In this document: positions 15,556 to 25,096 of the stretch, piece by piece
Position numbering within the stretch: the first letter of the stretch is position 1
Layout of the letters: every line of letters starts with the position of its first letter
From: Pseudomonas sp. GM18
GTDB taxonomy: Bacteria; Pseudomonadota; Gammaproteobacteria; Pseudomonadales; Pseudomonadaceae
Assembly (NCBI RefSeq): GCF_000282195.1
Contig: NZ_AKJT01000070.1
Coordinates: 1 to 64,000, forward strand
DNA length: 64,000 nucleotides
Direction of reading: 5' to 3'
Notes under the pieces: model-generated
What the model was told of the DNA's origin: nothing
Database searches by the model: none
The model's input: only the letters and a program-made list of their open reading frames with translations
Made by a program: the position numbers and the translations under genes

Positions 15556-16848
15556 TTAAGCGAACGGGTGACGCAGAACGATGGTTTCGTTGCGGTCCGG
15601 GCCCGTCGAAATAATGTCGATCGGCGCGCCGACCAACTCTTCGATGCGCTTGATGTAGTTGCGCGCGGCTTGAGGCAGCTCTTCCAGGGTCTTGGCACCC
15701 AGGGTCGATTCGCTCCAGCCCGGCATCTGCTCGTACACCGGCTCCAGGCCAATGTAGCTGTCAGCGTCGGTCGGTGCGTCGATCACTGCACCATCCTGGT
15801 TCTGGTAGCCCACGCAGATGTTGATGGTTTCGAGGCCGTCCAACACGTCCAGCTTGGTCAGGCACAGGCCCGAGATGCTGTTCACATCAATGGCGCGACG
15901 CAGGATCACGGCATCGAACCAACCGCAACGACGGGCACGGCCGGTGGTGGCACCGAACTCGTGACCACGCTTGGCCAGGAACGCACCGACGTCGTCGAAC
16001 AGCTCAGTCGGGAACGGACCGGAACCGACGCGCGTGGTGTAGGCCTTGGTGATGCCGAGGATGTAATCCAGGAACATCGGACCAACACCCGAACCGGTGG
16101 CGATGCCGCCAGCGGTAGTGTTGGAACTGGTGACGTACGGGTAGGTGCCGTGGTCGATGTCCAGCAGGGAGCCTTGGGCGCCTTCGAACATGATGTCCTT
16201 GCCAGCGCGACGCAGGTTGTGCAGCTCCGCGGTGACGTCGAGCATCATCGGCTTGAGCAGCTCGGCGTATTCCATGCACTCGTCGAGTGTCTTCTGGAAG
16301 TCGATCGCTGGCTCTTTGTAGTAATTGACCAGTACGAAGTTGTGGTAATCCAGCAACTCGCCCAGCTTGGCGGCGAAACGCTCACGGTGGAACAGGTCAC
16401 CGATGCGCAGACCGCGACGGGCAACCTTGTCTTCGTAAGCCGGGCCGATGCCGCGACCGGTGGTGCCGATCTTCAGCTCGCCACGGGCCTTTTCACGGGC
16501 CTGGTCCAGCGCTACGTGGTAGGACAGGATCAGCGGGCAGGACGGGCTGATACGCAGGCGCTCACGCACCGGAACGCCTTTCTCTTCCAGCTTGTTGATT
16601 TCCCGCAGCAGGGCGTCGGGTGCAACCACCACGCCGTTACCGATCAGGCACTGCACGCCTTCGCGCAGCACGCCAGACGGGATCAGGTGCAAGACGGTTT
16701 TTTCGCCGTCGATCACCAGGGTGTGACCAGCGTTGTGGCCACCTTGGTAGCGCACTACGGCGGCAGCATGTTCGGTCAGCAGATCAACGATCTTGCCTTT
16801 GCCCTCATCACCCCATTGGGTGCCCAGGACTACGACATTCTTACCCAT
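15556..16848 (-). CDS. purA: Adenylosuccinate synthetase
   Basis: A 430-residue GTP-dependent enzyme that joins IMP and aspartate in AMP synthesis. The N-terminal glycine-rich GTP/IMP site is GTQWGDEGKGKIVD, and GHNAGHTL contributes to the active site. I start at MGKNVVVLG (16848), preceded by GAGGACAAGTGTT. An ATG five codons upstream overlaps that ribosome-binding site and is unlikely. It follows hisZ by 54 bp on the same strand and ends before a strong hairpin. Confidence 0.97.
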   Translation of the reverse strand: MGKNVVVLGTQWGDEGKGKIVDLLTEHAAAVVRYQGGHNAGHTLVIDGEKTVLHLIPSGVLREGVQCLIGNGVVVAPDALLREINKLEEKGVPVRERLRISPSCPLILSYHVALDQAREKARGELKIGTTGRGIGPAYEDKVARRGLRIGDLFHRERFAAKLGELLDYHNFVLVNYYKEPAIDFQKTLDECMEYAELLKPMMLDVTAELHNLRRAGKDIMFEGAQGSLLDIDHGTYPYVTSSNTTAGGIATGSGVGPMFLDYILGITKAYTTRVGSGPFPTELFDDVGAFLAKRGHEFGATTGRARRCGWFDAVILRRAIDVNSISGLCLTKLDVLDGLETINICVGYQNQDGAVIDAPTDADSYIGLEPVYEQMPGWSESTLGAKTLEELPQAARNYIKRIEELVGAPIDIISTGPDRNETIVLRHPFA

Positions 16849-16902
16849 AACACTTGTCCTCATTCGCGCAAACTTGGTGCCGGCGGCGGCCGGCAGGAAA
16901 AC

Positions 16903-18090
16903 TCAAGAAGCCAGTGGCGATACTTGCCAAAGCCCGTTCTGCTGAATCAATTGCCGGTCGCAGTCCGCTTCACGGGCGGCGGCCAAAGGTTGCCCAGGCA
17001 ATGCCTGAACGACACGCTGACCCTCACTGCGCAACTGGCAAACCTGCTGCCAGAGTGCTGCATCCGTACTGTCAGGCATCCAGATACCGCCAGACGGTAG
17101 CTCGATCTCAGCACGCCCCAGGGTCACCAGGGTTTTCAAATCGGTGGAGAAGCCTGTCGCCGGACGGGCGCGACCGAAGTCGGCACCGATGTCGTCGTAA
17201 CGACCGCCCTGAGCGATGGACTGGCCAACACCTGGCACGAACACGGCGAACACCACACCGGTGTGGTAGTGGTAGCCGCGCAATTCGCCCAGGTCGAAGT
17301 ACAGCGGTAACTCCGGGAAACGCGTGGACAGACGCTCGGCAATCGCCAGCAAATCGTCCAGGGCCGCCAGAACAGGCGCCGGCGCATTGGCCAGACGCTC
17401 GCGGGCAGCGCTCAACACTTCACGACCACCACACAGGTCGACCAGCGCTCGCAGCATGCCAGACAGATCGGCAGGCAGGCCTTCGGTCAAGGTAATGACC
17501 TCGTCGATGGCTTTACGTTGCAATGCATCGAACAACTGTTGTTCGACTTCGCCGGACAAACCGGCGGCGCGGGCCAGGCCGCGGTAGATGCCGACATGCC
17601 CGAGGTCCATGTGCACATCCGGCACATCGGCCAGCTGCAGCATGGCCAGCATCAGGCTGATGACTTCTACGTCGCTGCTCGGGCTGGCATCGCCGTACAA
17701 CTCGGCGCCCAGTTGAATCGGGCTGCGCGAGGACGACAACGCACGTGGCTGAGCATGCAGCACGCTACCGGCATAGCACAGACGGCTCGGGCCTTCGCGA
17801 CGCAGGGTGTGCGCATCGATGCGCGCCACTTGCGGCGTGATGTCGGCACGGAAACCCATCTGCCGGCCCGACTGCGGGTCGATGACCTTGAAGGTGCGCA
17901 GATCGAGGTCCTGGCCTGCGCCGGTCAGCAGGGATTCCAGGTACTCGATATGGGGAGTCACGACAAACTCGTAACCCCAGCTCTGGAACAGATCCAACAC
18001 CTGGCGACGCGCAACTTCAATGCGCGCAGCCTCCGGTGGCAGTACTTCTTCGATGCCATCTGGCAGCAGCCAGCGGTCTACCGTTGCCAT
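16903..18090 (-). CDS. hisZ: ATP phosphoribosyltransferase regulatory subunit HisZ
   Basis: A 395-residue paralogue of histidyl-tRNA synthetase. It has the class II catalytic fold (DLRTFKVIDPQSGRQMGFRADIT near 93-115) but lacks the C-terminal anticodon-binding domain. It partners the short HisG form in the first step of histidine synthesis. hisG is not in this window. The gene is upstream of purA and probably co-transcribed with it, pairing nucleotide and histidine metabolism. Confidence 0.93.
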   Translation of the reverse strand: MATVDRWLLPDGIEEVLPPEAARIEVARRQVLDLFQSWGYEFVVTPHIEYLESLLTGAGQDLDLRTFKVIDPQSGRQMGFRADITPQVARIDAHTLRREGPSRLCYAGSVLHAQPRALSSSRSPIQLGAELYGDASPSSDVEVISLMLAMLQLADVPDVHMDLGHVGIYRGLARAAGLSGEVEQQLFDALQRKAIDEVITLTEGLPADLSGMLRALVDLCGGREVLSAARERLANAPAPVLAALDDLLAIAERLSTRFPELPLYFDLGELRGYHYHTGVVFAVFVPGVGQSIAQGGRYDDIGADFGRARPATGFSTDLKTLVTLGRAEIELPSGGIWMPDSTDAALWQQVCQLRSEGQRVVQALPGQPLAAAREADCDRQLIQQNGLWQVSPLAS

Positions 18091-18297
18091 TACGCCATTC
18101 CCCTATGATCCGGGCAGCAAGCCTTTGGGCGAGCCTTGAGTGAAGCAGAAAATGATCGGCTCATGTGCATAAACCCCGCGCATGAACAACGTGGCGAAAA
18201 GCCTGAAACCGGCTTCGCCAACCACTTTCCTCGAAAAACCTGTCGAGTCATTCAACTCGGGCACCTGCATAAAAACAGCAATCAAACGTGCAGACGC

Positions 18298-18321
18298 AAA
18301 AAAGCCGGGAATTTCCCGGCT
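18298..18321 (-). terminator. Terminator of the hflK-hflC operon
   Basis: On the minus strand AGCCGGGA-AAT-TCCCGGCT is followed by TTTTTG. It lies about 90 bp past the hflC stop. The rest of the 317-bp gap between hflC and hisZ (18091-18407) shows no gene I can support. Confidence 0.88.
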
Positions 18322-18407
18322 GCCGCATCATACACACGTTTTCCCAAAGGATCACCCCGCCCGAGGCTTTAGCCGCCAGGCGGGGGATGATTCAGGTCAA
18401 CGTCGTA

Positions 18408-19277
18408 TCAAGGCTTGGCTTTTTCCAGGTAACGGAAGAAGTCACTGCTCGGGTCCAGGACCATGACGTCGGATTTGTTCGCGAAGCTTTCACGGTAGGC
18501 ACGCAGGCTACGGTAGAACGCGTAGAACTCCTGATCCTGGCCGTATGCCTTGGAGTAGATCGCAGCAGCCTGGGCGTCACCGTCACCGCGAACCTCTTCG
18601 GATTCACGATAAGCTTCAGCCAGCAGCACGCGGCGTTGACGGTCGGCGTCGGCACGGATGCCTTCGGCCAGCTCGTTACCCTTGGCGCGGTGCTCGCGGG
18701 CTTCACGCTCACGCTCGGTGCTCATACGTTCGAACACGCTGCGGTTCACTTCCTTCGGCAGGTCGATGGCTTTGACCCGCACATCGACGACTTCAATGCC
18801 CAGCTCTTTTTCTGCCATCTTGTTCAGCGAAGCGGTGATGTCTGCCATCAGCGCATCACGCTCACCGGACACCACTTCGTGCAGGGTGCGTTTACCGAAC
18901 TGGTCACGCAGGCCCGATTCCAGACGACGGGAAAGACGCTCGTCGGCAATCTGCTTGAGGCCGGAAGTCGCGGTGTAGAAGCGCTCGGCATCTTTCACGC
19001 GCCACTTGGCGTAGGCATCGACCATCACGGCTTTCTTTTCCAGCGTCAGGAAACGCTGTGTCGGTGCATCCAGCGTCATCAGGCGCGCATCGAATATGCG
19101 CACCTTGTTAACGTAAGGCACTTTCACATGCAGGCCCGGCTGAACATCGGCCTGGACCACGCGACCGAACTGCAGCAACACCGCGCGCTCGGTCTGAGCC
19201 ACGATGTAGAAGCAGTTCCAGGCAACGATCGCCACGACGACGCCGACAATAAGGGCGATCAGCGATTTATTGCTCAT
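18408..19277 (-). CDS. hflC: HflC, modulator of FtsH protease
   Basis: A 289-residue SPFH/prohibitin-domain protein, anchored by one N-terminal membrane segment (about 5-22) with the SPFH domain in the periplasm. With HflK it forms a large cage around the FtsH protease and affects its substrate choice. The family strings REREAREHRAKGNELAEGIRAD and RVLLAEAYRESEEVRGDGDAQ are in the coiled region. The start overlaps the hflK stop by 1 nt (TGATG arrangement). Confidence 0.95.
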   Translation of the reverse strand: MSNKSLIALIVGVVVAIVAWNCFYIVAQTERAVLLQFGRVVQADVQPGLHVKVPYVNKVRIFDARLMTLDAPTQRFLTLEKKAVMVDAYAKWRVKDAERFYTATSGLKQIADERLSRRLESGLRDQFGKRTLHEVVSGERDALMADITASLNKMAEKELGIEVVDVRVKAIDLPKEVNRSVFERMSTEREREAREHRAKGNELAEGIRADADRQRRVLLAEAYRESEEVRGDGDAQAAAIYSKAYGQDQEFYAFYRSLRAYRESFANKSDVMVLDPSSDFFRYLEKAKP

Positions 19278-20449
19278 CAGCGACTCTCCCTGGTACGTGC
19301 CTGCTGTTGCTGCAGATCAGCTGCCGCACGCACATTCACTTCATTGCTGCTGGCTGCCGCGCCGGTCACTGAGGCACCGGAGCTGCGACCACTGTCGATC
19401 ATCTTGTCCAGCGGCAAGTACAGAAGATTGTTCTGGCCTTCCTTGTTGCCGGTCACGAGAACCTTGCTGGTGTTGCTGAAGATTTCCTGCATGGTGTCCA
19501 GGTACAGACGCTGACGGGTAACTTCAGGCGCCTTGCGGTATTCGGCCACCAGCTTGGTGAAGCGGTCGGCCTCACCCTTGGCGCGGGAGACGGTCTCGTC
19601 GCGGTAACCGTTGGCATCCTCGAGGATACGCTGGGCCTGACCACGGGCTTCCGGCACGACGCCGTTGGCATAGGTTTCAGCCTGGTTGCGCGAACGCTGC
19701 TCGTCTTCACGGGCGCGGATCACGTCATCGAAGGCTTCCTGGACTTCACGCGGTGCAGCTGCGCTCTGTACGTTGACCTGAGTGACGGTGATGCCGGTGC
19801 GATAGGTATCGAGGAAACGTTGCAGACGTTCCTTGATTTCGCTGGCCATCAATTCACGACCTTCGGTCAGCACCTGGTCCATGGCGGTAGAACCCACCAC
19901 GTGGCGCAAGGCACTGTCGGTCGCATGCTGCAGGCTGGTTTCCGGCTGATCGACGTTCAGCACGAAGTCCTGCAGGTTGCTGATCTTGTACTGCACGGTC
20001 AGCGGCACTTCGACGATGTTTTCGTCTTCAGTCAGCATTTGACCCTGCTTGGTATAGGCACGCTCACGCGTGACGTTTTCCAGGTACTTGCGATCGATCG
20101 GCGGGAAATAGATGTTCAGGCCCGGGCCGACGGTTTCATAGTATTTGCCGAAGCGCAGCACCACGGCCTGCTCCTGCTCGTCGACCACGTAGACAGCGCT
20201 GTACAGCCACACGGCTGCCAGCACGGTCAGACCGATGCCGAGCAGGCCGCCAAAGCCGCCACTCTTGCCCGGACCACCGCCCTCGTCACCGCGTTTCTTG
20301 CCACCACCGAACAACCCGTTCAGGCTTTCCTGCAGCTTTCGGAAGGCCTCGTCGAGATCCGGTGGTCCCTTGCGGTCGCCGTTATTGCGGCGCTTGCCAC
20401 CCCAAGGATCCTGATTATTCGAGTTGCCACCCGGCTCATTCCAAGCCAT
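19277..20449 (-). CDS. hflK: HflK, modulator of FtsH protease
   Basis: A 390-residue SPFH-domain partner of HflC. A glycine/asparagine-rich cytoplasmic N-terminus (MAWNEPGGNSNNQDPWGG) precedes one membrane segment near 68-90 and the SPFH domain. I start at ATG 20449, which has GGAGAGCGCT just before it. An in-frame start 12 codons upstream has no such site. The hfq-hflX-hflK-hflC order matches the classical hfl operon. Confidence 0.95.
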   Translation of the reverse strand: MAWNEPGGNSNNQDPWGGKRRNNGDRKGPPDLDEAFRKLQESLNGLFGGGKKRGDEGGGPGKSGGFGGLLGIGLTVLAAVWLYSAVYVVDEQEQAVVLRFGKYYETVGPGLNIYFPPIDRKYLENVTRERAYTKQGQMLTEDENIVEVPLTVQYKISNLQDFVLNVDQPETSLQHATDSALRHVVGSTAMDQVLTEGRELMASEIKERLQRFLDTYRTGITVTQVNVQSAAAPREVQEAFDDVIRAREDEQRSRNQAETYANGVVPEARGQAQRILEDANGYRDETVSRAKGEADRFTKLVAEYRKAPEVTRQRLYLDTMQEIFSNTSKVLVTGNKEGQNNLLYLPLDKMIDSGRSSGASVTGAAASSNEVNVRAAADLQQQQARTRESR

Positions 20450-20545
20450 AGCGCTCTCCATCTGATAAAGCAAAGACGCACCCACGGCGCGCCGACCAAT
20501 GCTACAGAATGCCTGTCACCGCGGCACAACCGCTTTCTCAGGCTT

Positions 20546-21847
20546 TTATTGCAAAGTGTGTTGCTCGATGAATTCCATCGGTTGCAGACCTTCGCGGCTC
20601 ACGAGTCGATTCAATTCGATCCGTGGCAAGCGAACGGCCAGCAGGCTGATGCCTTCTTCGTCGTGTTCTTCTTTTTGCACTGCACCGAGTTCGAAAAACT
20701 GCGCACGCAGTCGAGCAAAACGTTGCGGCAAGCGCAAGGTGCCAACAAACAAATCGCTGCCCAACAGTTCCGCCACTGCCTGCTTGAGCAAGTCCAGGCC
20801 GGTACCGTCCTTGGCCGACAACCAGACCCGCTGCGGCTTGCCATCGGCATCGCGCTGGATCTGCGGCTCAACCCCCTCGAGCAAATCGAGTTTGTTGTAT
20901 ACCTCAAGGATCGGCAAGTCTTGTGCCCCGATCTCCCCGAGCACCACCATGACCTGTTCGATCTGGGCCATACGATCAGGCTCGTGCGCATCGATCACGT
21001 GCAGCAGCAGGTCGGAGTTGCTCGACTCTTCGAGCGTAGCTCGAAATGCCTCGACCAGTTTGTGCGGCAGGTGACGAATGAAGCCCACGGTGTCGGCCAG
21101 CACGATCGGCCCGAGGTCCTCGAGCTCGAGTCGGCGCAAGGTCGGGTCAAGGGTCGCGAATAGCTGGTTGGCGGCAAAGACGTCGGAATCGGTGACCGAG
21201 TTGAACAGCGTCGATTTGCCGGCGTTGGTATAACCCACCAGTGAAACCGTCGGGATGTCAGCGCGTTTGCGCCCGCGACGAGACTGCTCGCGCTGGCTGC
21301 GGACCTTTTCCAGGCGCCCCTTGATCTGACGCAGACGAATCCGCAACAGGCGCCGGTCGGTTTCCAGCTGGGTTTCACCCGGCCCGCGCAGACCGATACC
21401 GCCCTTCTGCCGCTCAAGGTGAGTCCAGCCGCGAACCAGTCGCGTACTCATGTACTCAAGCTGGGCCAGTTCGACCTGGAGCTTGCCTTCATGGGTGCGG
21501 GCGCGTTGGGCGAAGATATCGAGAATCAGACCCGTGCGATCGATCACGCGACACTCGAAAATACGTTCGAGGTTACGTTCCTGACTGGGCGTGAGGATGT
21601 GATTGAAAATCACCAGATCGACCTGTTCGGCTTTGACCAGGTCGCGTAACTCTTCGACCTTGCCGCTGCTGATCAGGGTTTTGGCGGTTGGCCGATGACG
21701 CGGCACGTTAAAAAACGCGACGGTCTCGGCACCAGCCGAAATTGCCAACTCCTGAAACTCCTGCGGATCTTCGCGCGCCTCAGGGTCCTGACCATCCAAG
21801 TGAACGAGAATTGCCCGCTCACCACCACCGTGGCGCTCAAAGAACAA
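20546..21847 (-). CDS. hflX: GTPase HflX
   Basis: A 433-residue ribosome-associated GTPase that in E. coli splits stalled ribosomes, especially after heat stress. The N-terminal HflX domain (MFFERHGGGERAILVHLDG) and a helical linker precede the G domain, with G1 GYTNAGKS, G3 DTVGF and G4 NKLD. It starts 12 bp after the hfq stop and is probably co-transcribed with it. Confidence 0.96.
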   Translation of the reverse strand: MFFERHGGGERAILVHLDGQDPEAREDPQEFQELAISAGAETVAFFNVPRHRPTAKTLISSGKVEELRDLVKAEQVDLVIFNHILTPSQERNLERIFECRVIDRTGLILDIFAQRARTHEGKLQVELAQLEYMSTRLVRGWTHLERQKGGIGLRGPGETQLETDRRLLRIRLRQIKGRLEKVRSQREQSRRGRKRADIPTVSLVGYTNAGKSTLFNSVTDSDVFAANQLFATLDPTLRRLELEDLGPIVLADTVGFIRHLPHKLVEAFRATLEESSNSDLLLHVIDAHEPDRMAQIEQVMVVLGEIGAQDLPILEVYNKLDLLEGVEPQIQRDADGKPQRVWLSAKDGTGLDLLKQAVAELLGSDLFVGTLRLPQRFARLRAQFFELGAVQKEEHDEEGISLLAVRLPRIELNRLVSREGLQPMEFIEQHTLQ

Positions 21848-21859
21848 AGGAGACTCCTA

Positions 21860-22120
21860 TCAGGCGTTACCTGGCTCAGCGTCGCCTGCTTCGGATTCGG
21901 TTGCGCTAGGCAGACGAATTGGACGAACCGGCACCACTGTAGAGATAGCGTGTTTGTAAACCATCTGGCTGACGGTGTTTTTCAGCAGGATAACGAATTG
22001 GTCGAAAGACTCGATCGTGCCTTGCAGTTTGATCCCGTTGACCAGGTAGATGGAAACCCCCACTTTCTCTTTACGTAAAGTATTCAAGTAAGGGTCTTGT
22101 AGCGAATGCCCTTTTGACAT
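21860..22120 (-). CDS. hfq: RNA chaperone Hfq
   Basis: The 86-residue hexameric Sm-like RNA chaperone that mediates small-RNA regulation. Sm1 (LQDPYLNTLRKEKVGVSIYL) and Sm2 with YKHAIST are intact. The C-terminal tail after residue 70 is short and acidic, as in other pseudomonads. I start at ATG 22120 (MSKGHSLQDP), with AAGGAG 8 nt before it. A GTG three codons upstream would overlap that site. Confidence 0.97.
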   Translation of the reverse strand: MSKGHSLQDPYLNTLRKEKVGVSIYLVNGIKLQGTIESFDQFVILLKNTVSQMVYKHAISTVVPVRPIRLPSATESEAGDAEPGNA

Positions 22121-22214
22121 GTGCCGCACTCCTTTAAGGATTCAATATAAAAAAATAGGTAAACAGATGGCTTGGGCCGTCACACCCCCAAGGATAGACG
22201 GCAATTGCAAGGAC

Positions 22215-23186
22215 TCAGCTCAATATGGAGATGGTCCCGAGGTATTTCAAGGCGCGCGGCAGATTGTCGCAATCGAGGCTGTCCAACCAGTGTAAATCAG
22301 CCCAACTGCGCAGCCAGGTGAACTGGCGCTTCGCCAATTGGCGCGTGGCAATGATTCCACGCTCCTGCATCTCGGCTTGCGTCAGCTTGCCATCCAGGTA
22401 ATCCCAGACTTGTCGATAGCCTACAGCACGTATAGACGGCATCCCGGAATGCAGGTCACCTCTATCTCGCAGGGCTACGACCTCGTCTATGAATCCCTGT
22501 TCCAACATATTTGTGAATCTTTGTTTAATACGCTCGTGCAGTACCTGGCGATTTGCCGGAGCGATGACCAAGTTCGCGACAGTATAGGGCAATTGTTGCA
22601 GTCCCGAAGCGGCTGCTTCAGTACTTTGCGCAGATTGTCGCAAGCGTAGCTCGGTCATGCTCTGACCACTGACGCGATAAACTTCCAGCGCGCGACTGAG
22701 GCGCTGCGGATCGTTCGGGTGAATACGCGCCGCGGATTGCGGATCAATCACCGCCAATTGATCGTGCAGGGCTTGCCAGCCAAGGCGTGCAGCCTCTTCT
22801 TCAATTTGTGCGCGAACGTCCGCATCGGCCGCCGGCATGTCCGCCAGACCTTCGAGCAAAGCCTTGTAATAGAGCATTGTGCCGCCCACCAGCAGCGGAA
22901 TATTGCCCCGCGCGGTGATCTCGCCCATGGCTTGCAACGCATCGCGACGGAAATCCGCGGCGGAATAACTCTCGGCCGGGTCGAGAATATCGATCAGCCG
23001 GTGCGGGAATTCGGCCAGGATCTCTTTGGAGGGTTTGGCGGTGCCGATGTCCATGCCGCGATAAACCAGCGCCGAATCGACACTGATCAGCTCGCAAGGC
23101 AGGACTTTGGTGAGTTCGATGGCCAGGTCGGTCTTGCCGGCGGCCGTCGGCCCCATCAGGAAAATCGCGGGAGGGAACTGGCTCAT
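22215..23186 (-). CDS. miaA: tRNA dimethylallyltransferase MiaA
   Basis: A 323-residue enzyme that adds a dimethylallyl group to A37 of tRNAs reading UNN codons. The P-loop is GPTAAGKT near residues 11-18 and the DSALVYRGMDIGTAKP substrate motif follows. I start at MSQFPPAIFL (23186), which overlaps the mutL stop by 1 nt. A longer in-frame version extends into mutL and is less likely. The mutL-miaA-hfq order is the classical one. Confidence 0.96.
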   Translation of the reverse strand: MSQFPPAIFLMGPTAAGKTDLAIELTKVLPCELISVDSALVYRGMDIGTAKPSKEILAEFPHRLIDILDPAESYSAADFRRDALQAMGEITARGNIPLLVGGTMLYYKALLEGLADMPAADADVRAQIEEEAARLGWQALHDQLAVIDPQSAARIHPNDPQRLSRALEVYRVSGQSMTELRLRQSAQSTEAAASGLQQLPYTVANLVIAPANRQVLHERIKQRFTNMLEQGFIDEVVALRDRGDLHSGMPSIRAVGYRQVWDYLDGKLTQAEMQERGIIATRQLAKRQFTWLRSWADLHWLDSLDCDNLPRALKYLGTISILS

Positions 23187-25096
23187 CAACGACCGCGCAA
23201 GAACAGTTTGTCCAGATCGTCCAGGCCCAGTTGGGTCCAGGTCGGTCGGCCATGGTTGCATTGACCGCTGCGTTCGGTGTTTTCCATGTCCCGCAGCAGG
23301 CCGTTCATTTCCGGCAAGGCCAGGCGCCGATTCGCGCGAATCGCGCCGTGGCAGGCCATGGTGCCGAGCAGTTCATTCAGGTGCGCCTGAATCCGGTCGC
23401 TGGTGCCGTATTCCATCAAATCCGCCAGCACATCGCTAACCAGTCGGTTGGCCTCGGCCTGTTTCAGCAACGCGGGGATTTGCCGGATGGCCAGGGTTTC
23501 CGGGCCAAGGCGCTGCAATTCAAAACCCAACCGCTGGAACCAGGCGACGTTTTCTTCGGCGCAATCGGCTTCGCGCTGGCTGACCGCCAGGGATTCCGGC
23601 ACCAGCAACGGCTGACCGCTCAGGCCTTCGCTGGCCATGGCGACTTTCAGGCGTTCGTACATGATCCGCTCATGGGCGGCGTGCATGTCTACCAGCACCA
23701 GGCCTTGGGCGTTTTCCGAAAGAATGTAGATGCCCTTGAGCTGCGCCAATGCATAGCCCAACGGCGGGATGTCGTCCTGCCCGGCCGGCAGCGCGACCGC
23801 ATTGGCCTCGGGCAACGGCGCGAAAAACTCGCGATAGGCCGCCTGGGCCTCGGCGACGGGCACGCCGGACTGAGGCCGCGGCGTGTATTGATACTGATAA
23901 CCGGCACCGGCGCCAGAGCCCGCCGAAGTATTGAAGGACGGCTGGGCCTGAGGCTGTTCCAGCAACGCGTTGGCCGCCAGACGCATCTCGCCTTGAGGGC
24001 CGAACTCGCCGGCTTCGATACCGGTCGGCCGGACCATGGCCGTCGCGACAGGCGCGGCCAACTGGTCTTCCGGCCGCACATCGCCCAAGGCGCGGTGCAA
24101 GGTGCCGTAAAGGAAGTCGTGAACCATGCGCCCGTCACGGAAGCGCACTTCGTGCTTGGTCGGGTGCACGTTGACGTCGACGCCCGCCGGATCGACTTCG
24201 AAAAACAGCACGAACGTCGGGTGCCGACCGTTGAACAGCACGTCGCGATAAGCCTGACGCACCGCATGCGCCACCAGCTTGTCGCGCACGGCACGGCCAT
24301 TCACAAAGAAATACTGCAAGTCCGCCTGGCTGCGGTTGAAGGTCGGCAACCCGACCCAGCCCCACAAGTGCAGGCCATTGCGCTCGATTTCGATCGGCAG
24401 CGCCTGCTCCAGAAAACCCGCCCCGCAGATCGCCGCCACACGCCGGGCGCGGGCCGCGTCATCATGGGCTTCGTGCAGGCTGAGGATGGTTTTGCCGTTA
24501 TGGCGCAGATGGAACGCCACATCGAAGCGCGCCAACGCCAGACGCTTGATCACTTCTTGCAGGTGATCGAATTCGGTTTTTTCGGTCTTGAGAAACTTGC
24601 GCCGCGCCGGGGTATTGAAGAACAAATCACGCACTTCCACCGAAGTGCCCACCGGATGGGCCGCCGGTTGCACCCGAGGCGCCATGTCCCGACCTTCGGT
24701 TTCCACTTGCCAGGCCTGATCGGCATCGCGAGTGCGGGAAGTCAGGGTCAGCCGCGCCACAGAACTGATGGATGCCAGCGCCTCACCACGAAACCCCAGG
24801 CTCATGACCTGTTCGAGGTCTTCCAGGTTGCGAATCTTGCTGGTGGCGTGACGGGCCAGGGCCAAAGGCAGGTCATCGGCAGAAATGCCGCTGCCGTCGT
24901 CACGCACCCGCAGCAGCTTGACGCCGCCCTGCTCCACATCGACATCGATGCGCCTGGCGCCGGAGTCGAGGCTGTTTTCCAACAACTCCTTGATTACCGA
25001 GGCCGGGCGCTCAACCACTTCACCGGCGGCAATCTGGTTCGCCAGCCGCGGGCTGAGTAGCTCGATACGCGCCGTATTGGTCAGCACCTGATTCAT
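23186..25096 (-). CDS. mutL: DNA mismatch repair protein MutL
   Basis: A 636-residue MutL. The N-terminal GHKL ATPase has ELLENSLDSGA, RDDGSGI, TSKI and GFRGEALASI. A proline-rich linker (about 330-440) precedes the C-terminal dimerisation domain. That domain carries DMHAAHERIMYE (D470, H472, E476, E481), which fits the DXHAX2EX4E endonuclease metal-site motif absent from E. coli MutL. The start overlaps the amiB stop by 4 nt and the end overlaps miaA by 1 nt. Confidence 0.97.
   Translation of the reverse strand: MNQVLTNTARIELLSPRLANQIAAGEVVERPASVIKELLENSLDSGARRIDVDVEQGGVKLLRVRDDGSGISADDLPLALARHATSKIRNLEDLEQVMSLGFRGEALASISSVARLTLTSRTRDADQAWQVETEGRDMAPRVQPAAHPVGTSVEVRDLFFNTPARRKFLKTEKTEFDHLQEVIKRLALARFDVAFHLRHNGKTILSLHEAHDDAARARRVAAICGAGFLEQALPIEIERNGLHLWGWVGLPTFNRSQADLQYFFVNGRAVRDKLVAHAVRQAYRDVLFNGRHPTFVLFFEVDPAGVDVNVHPTKHEVRFRDGRMVHDFLYGTLHRALGDVRPEDQLAAPVATAMVRPTGIEAGEFGPQGEMRLAANALLEQPQAQPSFNTSAGSGAGAGYQYQYTPRPQSGVPVAEAQAAYREFFAPLPEANAVALPAGQDDIPPLGYALAQLKGIYILSENAQGLVLVDMHAAHERIMYERLKVAMASEGLSGQPLLVPESLAVSQREADCAEENVAWFQRLGFELQRLGPETLAIRQIPALLKQAEANRLVSDVLADLMEYGTSDRIQAHLNELLGTMACHGAIRANRRLALPEMNGLLRDMENTERSGQCNHGRPTWTQLGLDDLDKLFLRGR

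Noticed and set aside
18103..18285. Small frame in the hflC-hisZ gap
   Set aside because: The product has neither the hydrophobic profile of DUF2065 nor a ribosome-binding site.
23231..25060. 609-codon open frame antisense to mutL
   Set aside because: A shadow frame; the composition reflects reversed mutL codons.
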